From assembly GCF_038397725.1 (NCBI RefSeq), contig NZ_CP151634.1, forward strand, positions 186,001-250,000: a DNA stretch of 64,000 nt. The letters are read 5' to 3'. Shown here in pieces: positions 8,453-16,874 of the stretch. The DNA comes from Microbacterium sp. LWO13-1.2 (GTDB lineage Bacteria > Actinomycetota > Actinomycetes > Actinomycetales > Microbacteriaceae). Under the pieces are notes generated by a model. That model searched no databases, was not told where the DNA came from, and saw nothing but the letters and a program-made list of their open reading frames with translations. A program made the position numbers and the translations under genes. Positions within the stretch are counted from its first letter, which is position 1, and each line of letters starts with the position of its first letter.

Positions 8453-9046
8453 ATGAAGCTCGAACACATCCTCCTCGGCCTCCTCGGCGAGATGCCCAGA
8501 ACCGGGTACGAGATCAAGCGGTTCCTCGACGTCCATGGACGCTTCCTTCGCGCGAACACGACCATGAGTCAGGTCTATCGATCCCTCTCATCGATGACCG
8601 CGAACGGATGGGTGGCCTACTCCGTCGACGAGCGACCCGGCGCGCAGGACGCGAAGATCTATCACGTCACCCCCGAGGGAACGACCGTCCTGTACGAGTG
8701 GCTCGAGGGGCCGTACGTGCCGCCGATCCGGTTCCAGGATTCGGAGCTGACCGTACGGCTCGCGTTCGCCGGATACCTGACGCCGGAGCAGCTCGTCTCA
8801 CTCATCGACATCGAGCTGGCCGCGCGTCGCGACCAGGTGGCCAAGTATCGATTCCGCGATCGCACGATCGAAGTAGATCCGACCGTCGAATTCGACCGCG
8901 TCCTCTCCGCCGCCGTCAGCGAGCGCCTTCACGAACACGGCGCCCAGGCGGTCGACCTCCACATCGCGGGGCTGGAACGCCTCCGGAGCGACCTGCTCGA
9001 CGGATCCCTCGTGGCGTCGAGCGCGTCCACCGACGCAGCCCCGTAG
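8453..9046 (+). CDS. PadR-family transcriptional regulator
   Basis: About 197 residues. The N-terminal winged helix (MKLEHILLGLLGEMPRTGYE onward, residues 1 to about 85) is typical of PadR, and the C-terminal helical dimerisation part (about 95-190) resembles the Vir_act_alpha_C type. The ATG at 8453 has AAGG 4 nt upstream; an upstream GTG would read through the operator. It sits between the divergent sulfatase operon and the MFS-GH3 operon, and the same CAC-WW-GTG palindrome is found at all three promoters. Known PadR proteins respond to phenolic acids or other small molecules; the ligand here is unknown. Confidence 0.88.
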   Translation: MKLEHILLGLLGEMPRTGYEIKRFLDVHGRFLRANTTMSQVYRSLSSMTANGWVAYSVDERPGAQDAKIYHVTPEGTTVLYEWLEGPYVPPIRFQDSELTVRLAFAGYLTPEQLVSLIDIELAARRDQVAKYRFRDRTIEVDPTVEFDRVLSAAVSERLHEHGAQAVDLHIAGLERLRSDLLDGSLVASSASTDAAP

Positions 9047-9125
9047 CACGGCACCATAACGACGCGCTGCGCTGAATCGCCGGGACTCCCGCCGCGACAC
9101 GCGTCCGGGACTTCCCACCCCGTTG

Positions 9126-9178
9126 TTGACATTTGTATTCCACTAGTGGAGTATCTCAAGCATTCCACTTGTGTAATC
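9126..9178 (+). promoter_or_regulatory. MFS-GH3 operon promoter with two PadR-type operators
   Basis: TTGACA (9126-9131), 17-bp spacer, GAGTAT (9149-9154). The spacer contains the perfect core CACTAGTG (9141-9148) inside TATTCCACTAGTGGAGTA. A second copy, CATTCCACTTGTGTAATC (9161-9178), lies 25 bp downstream. The layout mirrors the sulfatase promoter: one site in the spacer, one about 25 bp later. A hairpin GTCGGCG-CGAAGC-CGCCGAC (9238-9257) lies in the 5' leader. Confidence 0.75.
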
Positions 9179-9300
9179 ATTCTGTCGGCGATTGAACTCA
9201 CCGCCCGAGAGACGATGCACACTGCAGTGCCCATGGGGTCGGCGCGAAGCCGCCGACTGCAGCGCACACAGACAGACCGTTCAATGATGAAGGGCACCAG

Positions 9301-10641
9301 ATGAACACGTCCACCACGGCACAGGTGAATCTGTCACCTCCGCCCGCGCCTGTCGGTACGAGATCTCGCTGGCGGAACCTCGCTGTTCTCACCGGCGTCA
9401 CCGTCGTGGAGAGCGGCGAAGGAAGCCTGACGACCACGCTGTTCCCGGCGATCGCCAGGACCCTCGGGCTCGGCAACACCGAGCTCGGCCTGCTGTCGAC
9501 GCTCGGCCGACTCATGGGCGTGCCATTCGGGCCGTTCTGGGTCTGGTACGCGAATCGCACGACGCGCAGACAGGCGATCATCGTCAGCACGATGCTCAGC
9601 GGTGCATTTGCGATCGCTTCCGGCTTCGCAGAGAACTTCCTCGCGCTCGTTCTCCTCCAGACCGTTCAGGCCGGAGCCGTGATCGGTCTGAGCCCCATCG
9701 CCAACGCCGTGATCGCCGACTCTTTCGATGACAAGTCGCGAGGCCGAGCTGTCGGCATGCTCTATGGCGTCTCCGCGATCCTCGGCGCCGTGATCGGGCC
9801 GCTCATCGGCCTCCTCTCGCTGTGGGATGCCGGCTGGCGCTGGGGCTTCTGGGGCATCGGCGCCCTCTTGATCCTCACCGGGTTCCTCGTGCTGCTGCTG
9901 TTCCGTGAACCGGAGATCGGCTCCGCCGACTACGGCGCGCAGGTCTCCAGAATCGAGTACACGCGCCCCCGCCTGAAAGACGCGATCGCCCTCCTGAAGA
10001 TCCCGACCTTCAGCATAATGATGCTGTCGAGGCTCCTCTCCGGCCACCTCCTCATCATCGTGTTCGGCGTGCAGTTCCTCGTGACCGAGCGCGGATTCGA
10101 CAACGCCGTCGCCGCGATCGTCGCGCTTCCGTTCGGGATCGGCTACTTCTTGGGAACGATCGGCGGCGGGTTCCTCGTCTCAGCGATCGACCGCCGTCGG
10201 GGACGGTTCAGTCGCGTCGCCTATCTGCAGATCGCGCAAGTGCTCTTCGCAGCGGTGGCCTTCATCGGGACGCAGTTCGACGTCGACTCGATCGCGTTCT
10301 ACGCCATCGTGTGGGGGATCATGGGGGCCACCCAGGGCCTCAACCCCGGTATCAACCGGCCGATTCTCATGTCGGTGATGGCTCCCGAGCTGCGCGCTCA
10401 GGGCTTCGTCATCTATCTCTCGATCTTCGAGGTCATCGGCTGGGCGGCGTTCACGATCGCGGCAGGAGTTCTCGCTGACGCGTTCGGCCTCCAGGCCGTG
10501 TTCCTCTGGGTCCTCGTGATCCTGATGCTCGTCAACGCCGCTGTCCTCGGACTGCTCTACCGCTTCTACCCGCGGGATCGAAAGCGGATCGACGACCTCA
10601 TCGCCACGCGGATCGCGCACGAAGCCGACCGCCCGAACTGA
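9301..10641 (+). CDS. major facilitator superfamily transporter
   Basis: A 446-residue permease with about 12 hydrophobic helices and a central loop near residue 215. The N-terminal stretch GEGSLTTTLFPAIARTLGLG and the loop with GRAVGMLYG fit MFS proteins. AAGGG lies 7 nt before the ATG. The next gene, a GH3 glycosidase, starts 30 bp downstream, so they form an operon under the two-operator promoter. Inference: it imports the sulfated and/or glycosylated compound that the cytoplasmic sulfatase and glycosidase act on. Export cannot be excluded from sequence. Confidence 0.88.
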   Translation: MNTSTTAQVNLSPPPAPVGTRSRWRNLAVLTGVTVVESGEGSLTTTLFPAIARTLGLGNTELGLLSTLGRLMGVPFGPFWVWYANRTTRRQAIIVSTMLSGAFAIASGFAENFLALVLLQTVQAGAVIGLSPIANAVIADSFDDKSRGRAVGMLYGVSAILGAVIGPLIGLLSLWDAGWRWGFWGIGALLILTGFLVLLLFREPEIGSADYGAQVSRIEYTRPRLKDAIALLKIPTFSIMMLSRLLSGHLLIIVFGVQFLVTERGFDNAVAAIVALPFGIGYFLGTIGGGFLVSAIDRRRGRFSRVAYLQIAQVLFAAVAFIGTQFDVDSIAFYAIVWGIMGATQGLNPGINRPILMSVMAPELRAQGFVIYLSIFEVIGWAAFTIAAGVLADAFGLQAVFLWVLVILMLVNAAVLGLLYRFYPRDRKRIDDLIATRIAHEADRPN

Positions 10642-10671
10642 CCCCCGACGACACCCCGCGAAAGGACCAGC

Positions 10672-12951
10672 ATGACTATCCCCGAGATCTCCGACCTGAC
10701 CCTGGAGGAGAAGGCCTCGCTCGCCAGCGGATCCAGCTTCTGGCACACTCAACCGATCGCTCGAGTCGGTCTCCCCTCCGTGATGCTCAGCGACGGCCCG
10801 CATGGCCTGCGCAAGCAGGTGGACGGCGGAGATCACCTCGGACTGAAAAGCAGCAAGCCGGCGACCTGCTTCCCGCCAGCGGTGGCGCTCGGCTCCTCCT
10901 GGGACGTCGAACTCGTCGAGCGCGTCGGCGCAGCCTTGGGATCGGAAGCGTCGATCGAAGACGTCGCGGTCGTGCTCGGACCGGGCATCAACATCAAGCG
11001 ATCGGTGCTGTGCGGGCGCAATTTCGAGTACCTGTCCGAAGATCCGATCATCTCGGGCGTGCTCGGCGCGGCAATCGTTCGCGGGATCCAGTCAAAGGGG
11101 GTCGGAGCGTCGCTGAAGCATTACGCGGCGAACAACCAGGAGAACGATCGGATGCGGTCGAGTTCCGACGTCGACCCGCGTCCGCTGCGGGAGATCTATC
11201 TACGCGGTTTCCAGCGCGTCGTGCAGGATGCGCACCCCTGGACTGTGATGTGTTCGTACAACAGGATCAACGGCGTCTACGCATCGGAAGACCCGTGGCT
11301 TCTCCGCACCGTCCTGCGCGATGAATGGGGCTTCGACGGGCTCGTGGTCTCGGATTGGGGAGCCGTCGACGATCGTGTCGCCGCTCTGGCGGCCGGACTC
11401 GATCTCGAAATGCCCGCCACCGGAGGAGCCACGGACAAGCAGATCGTCGAGGCGGTTCGCCGTGGTTCTGTGAGCGAGGAAGTACTCGATGCCTCGGCTG
11501 GGCGCGTGTTGGATCTCGTACGCCGGTCCGTGAGTAGTGCCGGATCCGTCGCGGGACCGCTCGACATCGAAGCGCACCATGCTCTGGCCCGGGAGGCCGC
11601 TGCCCGCTCGATCGTGCTGCTCAAGAACGACGATCGCGTCCTGCCGTTGCCGGCCGGCGCTGACATCGCGGTCATCGGTGAGTTCGCGCAGATGCCCCGG
11701 TTCCAGGGCGCGGGATCATCACTGATCAACCCGACCAGACTCGACAATGCGCTCGAGAAGATCCGGGCACGTGCCGGCGGCGTCGTCACGTACGCGCAGG
11801 GCTTCAGCACTGCGGCGGATGCTCTCGACGAGCACATGGTCGCGCTGCGCGACGAGGCCGTCGCCGTCGCCGGTTCCGCTGAGGTCGTCGTGGTGTTCCT
11901 CGGGCTGCCCTCGCTGCGGGAGTCCGAAGGTTTCGACCGCGAGAACATCGATCTGCCTGCGGAGCAGCTCACCCTTCTCGACGACGTCATCGCAGCGAAC
12001 CCTCGAACCGTCGTCGTCCTGTCCAACGGCGGTGTGGTCGCTCTGCCCTTCGCACAGCGTGTGCCGGCCATCGTGGAAGGCTGGCTTCTCGGTCAGGCCG
12101 GAGGCGGGGCCGTGGCCGATGTGCTGTTCGGGGACGTGAATCCCTCGGGCAAGCTCGCCGAGACGATCCCGCTGCGGATCGAGGACACCCCGGCCTTCCT
12201 GGATGCGCCCGGCGAGTTCTCCCACACGCGGTACAGCGAGGGACTCTTCGTCGGATATCGCTGGTTCGACGCACGACGCCTGGAAGTCGCGTACCCGTTC
12301 GGACACGGGCTCTCGTACACGTCATTCGCGTACGGCGACGCGTCAGCGGAGACACTCGAGAACGGCGACGTGCAGCTCACCCTGCCCATCACCAACACCG
12401 GTGAACGCGCCGGCCGCGAGGTGGTACAGGCTTACGTCTCCCTCCCGGACGGTGAGGCGCAACGTCCCGTCCGAGAACTCAAAGCGTTCACCGTCGTCGA
12501 CCTCGCCGCAGGAGAGGTCGAGAACGCCGTGCTGACGATCCGACGAGAAGACCTCGCCTACTGGGACATCCGTCTGGACAGTTGGATCGTCGAGGAAGGC
12601 GACTACGTCATCGACGTCGCCGCTTCAAGCCGCGACATCCGGGGCCGTATCGTCATCCACATCGCCGGAGACGACGTCGTCCTGCCGATCAGCAGGTCGT
12701 CAACGATCAGAGAGGTCCTCCGGCACCCCGTCGTTGGTCCCGTCGTAGAGGCCGCGATCGCCCCGATGCTCGGCACGATGCGAGAGCGCAGCGCCTCGCT
12801 CATGCCGGAAGGAGTCGAGTACACCTCGCTCGCCGGCTCGTTCCCGTTCGGACGCGCCGGCATGGTGACGAGCCTCGCCGGTGGCGAAGGCTCCGGGATC
12901 GACGACGAGATGATCGAATCCTTGATCGTGATGGCCAACGCCCCTCGCTGA
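10672..12951 (+). CDS. glycoside hydrolase family 3 beta-glucosidase
   Basis: 759 residues. Order: GH3 N-terminal barrel (about 10-300) with KHYAANNQENDR (149-160) and nucleophile Asp228 in VVSDWGA; C-terminal alpha/beta domain (about 310-510) with ESEGFDR, likely carrying the acid/base Glu; fibronectin-III-like domain (about 570-645). A tail of about 90 residues follows that typical GH3 enzymes lack. No signal peptide, so intracellular. It removes terminal beta-glycosyl groups, probably from small aryl- or oligo-glycosides. AAAGGA precedes the ATG. A strong hairpin 19 bp after the stop ends the operon. Confidence 0.92.
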   Translation: MTIPEISDLTLEEKASLASGSSFWHTQPIARVGLPSVMLSDGPHGLRKQVDGGDHLGLKSSKPATCFPPAVALGSSWDVELVERVGAALGSEASIEDVAVVLGPGINIKRSVLCGRNFEYLSEDPIISGVLGAAIVRGIQSKGVGASLKHYAANNQENDRMRSSSDVDPRPLREIYLRGFQRVVQDAHPWTVMCSYNRINGVYASEDPWLLRTVLRDEWGFDGLVVSDWGAVDDRVAALAAGLDLEMPATGGATDKQIVEAVRRGSVSEEVLDASAGRVLDLVRRSVSSAGSVAGPLDIEAHHALAREAAARSIVLLKNDDRVLPLPAGADIAVIGEFAQMPRFQGAGSSLINPTRLDNALEKIRARAGGVVTYAQGFSTAADALDEHMVALRDEAVAVAGSAEVVVVFLGLPSLRESEGFDRENIDLPAEQLTLLDDVIAANPRTVVVLSNGGVVALPFAQRVPAIVEGWLLGQAGGGAVADVLFGDVNPSGKLAETIPLRIEDTPAFLDAPGEFSHTRYSEGLFVGYRWFDARRLEVAYPFGHGLSYTSFAYGDASAETLENGDVQLTLPITNTGERAGREVVQAYVSLPDGEAQRPVRELKAFTVVDLAAGEVENAVLTIRREDLAYWDIRLDSWIVEEGDYVIDVAASSRDIRGRIVIHIAGDDVVLPISRSSTIREVLRHPVVGPVVEAAIAPMLGTMRERSASLMPEGVEYTSLAGSFPFGRAGMVTSLAGGEGSGIDDEMIESLIVMANAPR

Positions 12952-12969
12952 GCCCATCCGCACGCCGAT

Positions 12970-13004
12970 GAGCCCCTGGCGCGGACCAATCCCGCCAGGG
13001 GCTC
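12970..13004 (+). terminator. terminator of the MFS-GH3 operon
   Basis: GAGCCCCTGGCG (12970-12981) and its perfect complement (12993-13004) form a 12-bp stem with an 11-nt loop, 19 bp after the glycosidase stop. No T tract, as is usual in high-GC actinobacteria. Confidence 0.7.
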
Positions 13005-13054
13005 ACCTCACTCTTCCGCAGCGGAAGCACGAGGGCTAGCGTGTTGCTCGAGGG

Positions 13055-13090
13055 GGCGTCGCTCTCTCTATTCGGAAGAGAGAGGACGCC
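13055..13090 (+). promoter_or_regulatory. 5'-leader hairpin that buries the ribosome-binding site of the DUF1508 gene
   Basis: GGCGTC-g-CTCTCTCT (13055-13069) pairs with AGAGAGAG-GACGCC (13077-13090) around a 7-nt loop: 14 pairs with one bulged G. The right arm contains the purine-rich Shine-Dalgarno sequence (GAGAGGA) of the gene starting at 13093. A -10-like TAGCGT at 13037-13042 would start the RNA near 13049, so the leader would be little more than this hairpin. Confidence 0.65.
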
Positions 13091-13092
13091 TC

Positions 13093-13275
13093 ATGGCGGG
13101 CAAGTTCGAGCTGTATCAGGACAAGGGCGGCGACTGGCGGTTCCGGCTGAAGGCCGGCAACGGCGAGGTCATCGCCACCGGGCAGGGCTACGCCTCGAAG
13201 TCCGGCGCGCAGAACGGCATCGATTCGGTGAAGCGCAACGCCGCCGATGCCGAGGTTGTTGAGACCGACGGCTGA
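13093..13275 (+). CDS. DUF1508 (YegP/UPF0339) family small protein
   Basis: A 60-residue protein with a single DUF1508 repeat: FELYQDKGGDWRFRLKAGNG, then the ASKSGAQNGIDSVKRNA helix near the C-terminus. E. coli YegP has two such repeats, so this is the single-repeat form. The fold is a small beta-alpha unit of unknown function, sometimes induced by stress. It stands alone, between the GH3 terminator and a large palindrome. Its ribosome site lies inside a 14-bp hairpin (13055-13090), implying regulated or attenuated translation. Confidence 0.88.
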   Translation: MAGKFELYQDKGGDWRFRLKAGNGEVIATGQGYASKSGAQNGIDSVKRNAADAEVVETDG

Positions 13276-13297
13276 CGCCGACACCCCCGCTTGACGT

Positions 13298-13337
13298 CGA
13301 AACCCCCTCGTACTGACGTCAGTACGAGGGGGTTTCG
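13298..13337. terminator. 40-bp perfect palindrome, bidirectional terminator
   Basis: Bases 13298-13337 are a perfect palindrome centred on GACGTC (13315-13320), with ACCCCCTCGTAC in the left arm and GTACGAGGGGGT in the right arm, ending in TTT on both strands. It lies between the convergent DUF1508 gene and the amino-acid ABC operon and should terminate both. Confidence 0.8.
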
Positions 13338-13384
13338 GCGATATCCGGGGGTTTCGGCGCGTGGCCCGTGGCCGGCGTCCGAGA

Positions 13385-14140
13385 CTAGAGCACCCGGGAA
13401 AGGAAGTCCTTGGTGCGCTGATGCTGCGGGTTGCCGAGCACTTCGCGCGGGTCACCCTGTTCGACGATGTGGCCGCCGTCCATGAAGATCAGGCGTGAGC
13501 CGACCTCGCGGGCGAAGCCCATCTCGTGGGTGACGACGAGCATCGTCATCCCCTCGTCCGCGAGCGAGCGCATCACCTGCAGCACCTCGCCGACGAGCTC
13601 GGGATCGAGCGCCGACGTCGGCTCGTCGAAGAGCATCATGTCGGGGTTCATGCACAGTGCTCGTGCGATCGCCACACGCTGCTGCTGACCGCCGGAGAGG
13701 TGTCCGGGGTAGGCATCCGCCTTCTCCGCCAGCCCGACGCGTGCGAGCATCGCGAGCGCGACTTTCTCCGCCTCGGCCTTGGACCGCTTCTTTACGCGCT
13801 GCTGCGCGATCATGAGGTTGCCCATGACGTCGAGGTGCGGGAACAGGTTGAAGCTCTGGAACACCATGCCGATGCGCGTGCGCACGCGGTCGATGTCGAC
13901 GTCGGGATCGGTGATGTCGATGCCCTCGATGAGCACCTTGCCGCCGGTCGGTTCCTCGAGCAGGTTCACCGAACGCAACAGCGTCGATTTGCCCGACCCC
14001 GAGGGGCCGATCACGCAGACGACCTCGCCGGCGGTGACAGTGAGGTCGATGCCCTTGAGCACCTCGTTGTCGCCGAAGCTCTTCACGAGCCCTTGCAGGT
14101 CGATCGCCGGGGCGTGGACATCAATCAGGTCGGTGATCAT
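13385..14140 (-). CDS. polar amino-acid ABC transporter ATP-binding protein
   Basis: About 251 residues of the GlnQ/HisP type. Walker [10 protein letters not shown] at 45-53, signature [16 protein letters not shown], Walker [12 protein letters not shown], switch His in VVTHEMGFA. The ATG at 14140 overlaps the permease stop by 4 bp; an in-frame upstream start would extend into the permease and is less likely. It energises uptake by the preceding permease and lipoprotein. The family signature [14 protein letters not shown] is typical of polar amino-acid importers. Confidence 0.92.
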   Translation of the reverse strand: MITDLIDVHAPAIDLQGLVKSFGDNEVLKGIDLTVTAGEVVCVIGPSGSGKSTLLRSVNLLEEPTGGKVLIEGIDITDPDVDIDRVRTRIGMVFQSFNLFPHLDVMGNLMIAQQRVKKRSKAEAEKVALAMLARVGLAEKADAYPGHLSGGQQQRVAIARALCMNPDMMLFDEPTSALDPELVGEVLQVMRSLADEGMTMLVVTHEMGFAREVGSRLIFMDGGHIVEQGDPREVLGNPQHQRTKDFLSRVL

Positions 14141-14940
14141 CGCTGCTTCGCCATCCGTCGTTCCAGCCACGCGCTGAAGCGCGTGAGGGGGATCGTCACG
14201 ATCAAGTACAGGATCGCCGCCATGATCAGCGGCGTCGCGTTCGTGTTCTGGGTCGCCGCATCACGGGCGAAGTTGGTGAGCTCCTTCGACCAGATGAACG
14301 TTCCCGCCACGAAGAGGAGCGAGGTGTCCTTCAGCAGCAGCACGAACTCGTTGGTCAGCGGCGGGATGATGATGCGGAACCCCTGCGGCACGATGATCCA
14401 GAACGTGGTCTTCATCGGGGACATGCCGAGGGAGCGTGCAGCCTCGGTCTGTCCCTTGGGCACTGCCTGGATGCCGGCACGAATGGTCTCGGCCATGTAG
14501 GCCGATGCCACGAGGATGAGACCGATGAGCCCCAGCACCACCGGGCCACCGAGGTCGCGACCCGAGACCCCCGATGCGACCGGCAGGATGAACGCCACCC
14601 CGAAGATCGTGAGAATCGCGGGGAGCCCGCGGAAAAGCTCGATCCACGCCGTGGCGATCCAGCGGAACGGGCCGATGCTCGAGAGCTTCAGCAGCGCCAG
14701 CACGACGCCGAGCACCAGCCCTGCAGTGAACGCCACCGCCGTGAACCACAACGTGTTGACGAGAGCGGTCGTGATGATCCCGGGGAACATCTTGACCGCG
14801 ACTTCGGGGTTGAAGAACAGCGGCCCGATCCTCGCCCAGTTGGTGGTGATCGCCGCCCAGACGACGATCGCGATCAGCACCGCGTAGATGATGTACCGAT
14901 AGAGCTTGCTTCTCGTGCTGCGCCTCAACGCCATTGTCAA
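14137..14940 (-). CDS. amino-acid ABC transporter permease (HisM/GlnP type)
   Basis: A 267-residue membrane protein with an N-terminal cytoplasmic stretch and about five helices. The EAA loop reads [20 protein letters not shown], followed by [20 protein letters not shown], the hallmark of His/Glu/Gln permeases. It starts 28 bp after the binding-protein gene and overlaps the ATPase by 4 bp. A single permease gene suggests a homodimeric membrane pore. Two ATGs lie close together (MTM); either may be the start. Confidence 0.92.
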   Translation of the reverse strand: MTMALRRSTRSKLYRYIIYAVLIAIVVWAAITTNWARIGPLFFNPEVAVKMFPGIITTALVNTLWFTAVAFTAGLVLGVVLALLKLSSIGPFRWIATAWIELFRGLPAILTIFGVAFILPVASGVSGRDLGGPVVLGLIGLILVASAYMAETIRAGIQAVPKGQTEAARSLGMSPMKTTFWIIVPQGFRIIIPPLTNEFVLLLKDTSLLFVAGTFIWSKELTNFARDAATQNTNATPLIMAAILYLIVTIPLTRFSAWLERRMAKQR

Positions 14941-14968
14941 GGTCTCCCTGATCTACGCTGCTCGCCGA

Positions 14969-15775
14969 TTACTTCGCGGTGAAGTAATTGTCGTAGATGG
15001 TCTGGTAGTCGCCGCTGTCCTGCAGCTCCTTCAGCGCACCGTTGACCGCCTCGAGCAACGCGTCCTTCTCGCCCTTCGCGAAGGCGAAGCCGTAGGACTC
15101 GCCGGTCTCGTACTCCTCGACGATCTTGTACGCCTTATCGGCCTTCTCGTGCTCGAGGTTCACCGGCTGATCCTGCAGGATCGCGTCGATCAGACCCGAC
15201 TGCATCGCGGGCCACAGCTCGCCATCCGACGGGTACTGCACGATCTCGGCGCCAGTGGCGTTCTCGTTGGCGTACGCCTCGCCGGTGGTGCCCTGCTGCA
15301 CGCCGACATTCTTGCCTTCGAGCTCATCGATCGACTTGATGCCGGAGTCGGTGCGCACCAGGAGCGACTGCAGCGACTCGTAGTACGGGTCGGAGAAGTC
15401 GATGTTCTTCTCGCGCTCTTCGGTGATCGTCATGGCGGAGGCTCCGACGTCGCACGTGCCCGATGCAAGCGTGGTGCCGGACTGCAGAGCTTCGAAGCCG
15501 ACGTCCTGAACCGCGAGCTTCAGATCGAGCTTCTTCGCGATCGCGTCGAGCAGGTCGATGTCGAAGCCCGTGTAGCCGGTCCCGTTGTCGCCGCCTTCGA
15601 ACTCGAAGGGCGCGTAGGGGATGTCGGAGCAGACGGTGAGCGTACCGGCCTCGATGAGGTCGAACTCGTTGTCGGCGGCGCCGTCGGATCCACCGCTTCC
15701 ACCGGCGCAGCCGGCGAGGGCGAGAGTGGCGGTCGCCGCGAGGGCGATCCCGGCGAAGATGTTGCGACGCTGCAT
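14969..15775 (-). CDS. amino-acid ABC transporter substrate-binding lipoprotein (SBP family 3)
   Basis: 268 residues. A signal peptide ends in lipobox L20-A-G-C23, so the mature protein is tethered to the membrane outer face. The GSGGSDGAADNE linker leads to the family-3 fold: LTVCSDIPYAPFEFEG, GYTGFDIDLLDAIAKKL, and VGASAMTITEEREKNIDFSD, which binds the amino-acid carboxylate. The ATG at 15775 is chosen because AGGAG lies 6 nt upstream and the signal peptide begins there. First gene of the importer; ligand not determined (glutamine, cystine or other polar amino acid). Confidence 0.92.
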   Translation of the reverse strand: MQRRNIFAGIALAATATLALAGCAGGSGGSDGAADNEFDLIEAGTLTVCSDIPYAPFEFEGGDNGTGYTGFDIDLLDAIAKKLDLKLAVQDVGFEALQSGTTLASGTCDVGASAMTITEEREKNIDFSDPYYESLQSLLVRTDSGIKSIDELEGKNVGVQQGTTGEAYANENATGAEIVQYPSDGELWPAMQSGLIDAILQDQPVNLEHEKADKAYKIVEEYETGESYGFAFAKGEKDALLEAVNGALKELQDSGDYQTIYDNYFTAK

Positions 15776-15874
15776 GTCAGCTCCTGGAGACGAGGGCCGG
15801 AGGCCACACGAACGGGTAGGAGAACATCTTGACACGCCGTCCATCGGCTGACCCAACAACATCGGCCCACCACG

Positions 15875-15899
15875 GGTCACAGTTGTGTTGCAAGTGACC
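15875..15899. promoter_or_regulatory. inverted repeat upstream of the amino-acid importer
   Basis: GGTCAC (15875-15880) and GTGACC (15894-15899) flank 13 bases, about 100 bp upstream of the binding-protein start. It is operator-like, but no regulator gene is adjacent. The rest of the 142-bp gap shows nothing distinct. Confidence 0.3.
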
Positions 15900-15917
15900 G
15901 TTAACCGGATTCGACGG

Positions 15918-16220
15918 TCAGACCTCGAAGTCGACGGCGACCCGAGAGGCCACCGCCGAGCGGATGTAGACGGCGACATCTTCGTGAGCGGGGTGCACCT
16001 GGTACTCCTCGAGCGCGGCGACGGAGGCGAAGTCCGCGATGAGAGTGACGTCCCAGTTGGCGTCCGGGTACGCGGCATTCGCGCCGGCCGAGATCGACAG
16101 CAGCTGGGGAACGACGCCGTCCAGCGCGTTCAGCCGCCGAGCGACCTCCACCGCCTGTGCGGAACGCTCAGCGGCGTCCTCGGCAGCGAGTTTCCAGGTC
16201 ACGACGTGCCGGATGGTCAT
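15918..16220 (-). CDS. Dabb family (stress-responsive alpha/beta barrel) protein
   Basis: A 100-residue dimeric alpha/beta-barrel type protein. The Dabb signature is clear: MTIRHVVTWKL at the start, then DVTLIADFASVAALEEYQVH and PAHEDVA. Family members range from stress proteins to polyketide cyclases; function here is unknown. Its ATG overlaps the stop of the glutaredoxin-like gene by 4 bp, so it is the last gene of a rhodanese-glutaredoxin-Dabb operon, which hints at a redox or sulfur-stress role. Confidence 0.85.
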   Translation of the reverse strand: MTIRHVVTWKLAAEDAAERSAQAVEVARRLNALDGVVPQLLSISAGANAAYPDANWDVTLIADFASVAALEEYQVHPAHEDVAVYIRSAVASRVAVDFEV

Positions 16221-16480
16221 CGAAGGGCCTCCTCGAGGGACTGGCGCAGACGGTCAGCAGACAGCCGCCAGTGCGCGTGGAGTTCGCCGTCGATCAGGAC
16301 GACCGGGATCTTCTCCCACCACAGCTCGTACAGTGCGGGGTCGTCCTGGATGGATGCCTCGACGATCTCGATCTGCTCGGCAGCCGCATCCGGCAGGTCG
16401 GCGACGACAGTGTCGATGATCTCGGACGCGACGTCGCAGAGATGGCAGTCCGGCTTGCCGATGAGGGTGAGCGTGATCAC
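16217..16480 (-). CDS. glutaredoxin-like protein (DUF836 type)
   Basis: 87 residues from a GTG at 16480 that overlaps the rhodanese stop by 4 bp (GTGA). Thioredoxin fold with CHLC (Cys12, Cys15) as the redox pair after beta strand ITLTLIGKP, and the cis-Pro region IPVVLIDGE. Members reduce disulfides or bind Fe-S clusters in the cytosol. Coupled to a rhodanese and a Dabb protein. A longer form from 16519 is possible, but the GTGA overlap favours this start. Confidence 0.85.
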   Translation of the reverse strand: MITLTLIGKPDCHLCDVASEIIDTVVADLPDAAAEQIEIVEASIQDDPALYELWWEKIPVVLIDGELHAHWRLSADRLRQSLEEALR

Positions 16481-16779
16481 GCCGAGGGCACCTCGACCGG
16501 ATGCCCCTGGGCGACCCACTCGCCGGTGCCGCCATCGACATTGGTGACGTCGTAGCCGCGCGCCTCCAGCGCCTCGACGACTCGCGCCGAGCGCCCGCCC
16601 ACCTGGCAGATCACGTCGAAGGCCTCCGCCGGAAGCTCTTCGAGCCGATTCCCGATCTCGGACATCGGGATGTTCACGGCGCCGGGAACATGACCCGAAG
16701 CGAACTCGTTCTTCTCGCGCACATCGATGAGCGGCGTGCTCTGACGCACGGCGAGATCGGCGATGGTGATCGACTTCAT
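16477..16779 (-). CDS. single-domain rhodanese-like sulfurtransferase
   Basis: 100 residues. One rhodanese domain with active-site loop CQVGGRSARV (Cys58 as the persulfide carrier) and LIDVREKNEFASGHVPGAVN upstream. It moves sulfane sulfur between thiols; the natural acceptor is unknown. ATG 16779 is preferred because GAGG lies 5 nt upstream; an upstream in-frame start lacks a site. First gene of a three-gene coupled operon with a glutaredoxin-like and a Dabb protein. Confidence 0.9.
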   Translation of the reverse strand: MKSITIADLAVRQSTPLIDVREKNEFASGHVPGAVNIPMSEIGNRLEELPAEAFDVICQVGGRSARVVEALEARGYDVTNVDGGTGEWVAQGHPVEVPSA

Positions 16780-16835
16780 GGCATCCTCACGGTGGTTCAC
16801 GTAATCGGTGTTCACATTCGGGCGCAGAGACACAA

Positions 16836-16859
16836 AGCGCCCGTCCGGAGACAGGCGCT
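16836..16859 (-). terminator. terminator of the bS22 gene
   Basis: On the minus strand AGCGCC (16859-16854) and GGCGCT (16841-16836) pair around a 12-nt loop and are followed by TTTGTG. It lies 16 bp after the bS22 stop. Confidence 0.6.
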
Positions 16860-16874
16860 CGGTGTCTTGGCCGC

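Noticed and set aside
9220..9229. CACTGCAGTG palindrome in the MFS leader as a further PadR site
   Set aside because: The arms are separated by four bases (TGCA) instead of two, and it is not placed near a -35 box.
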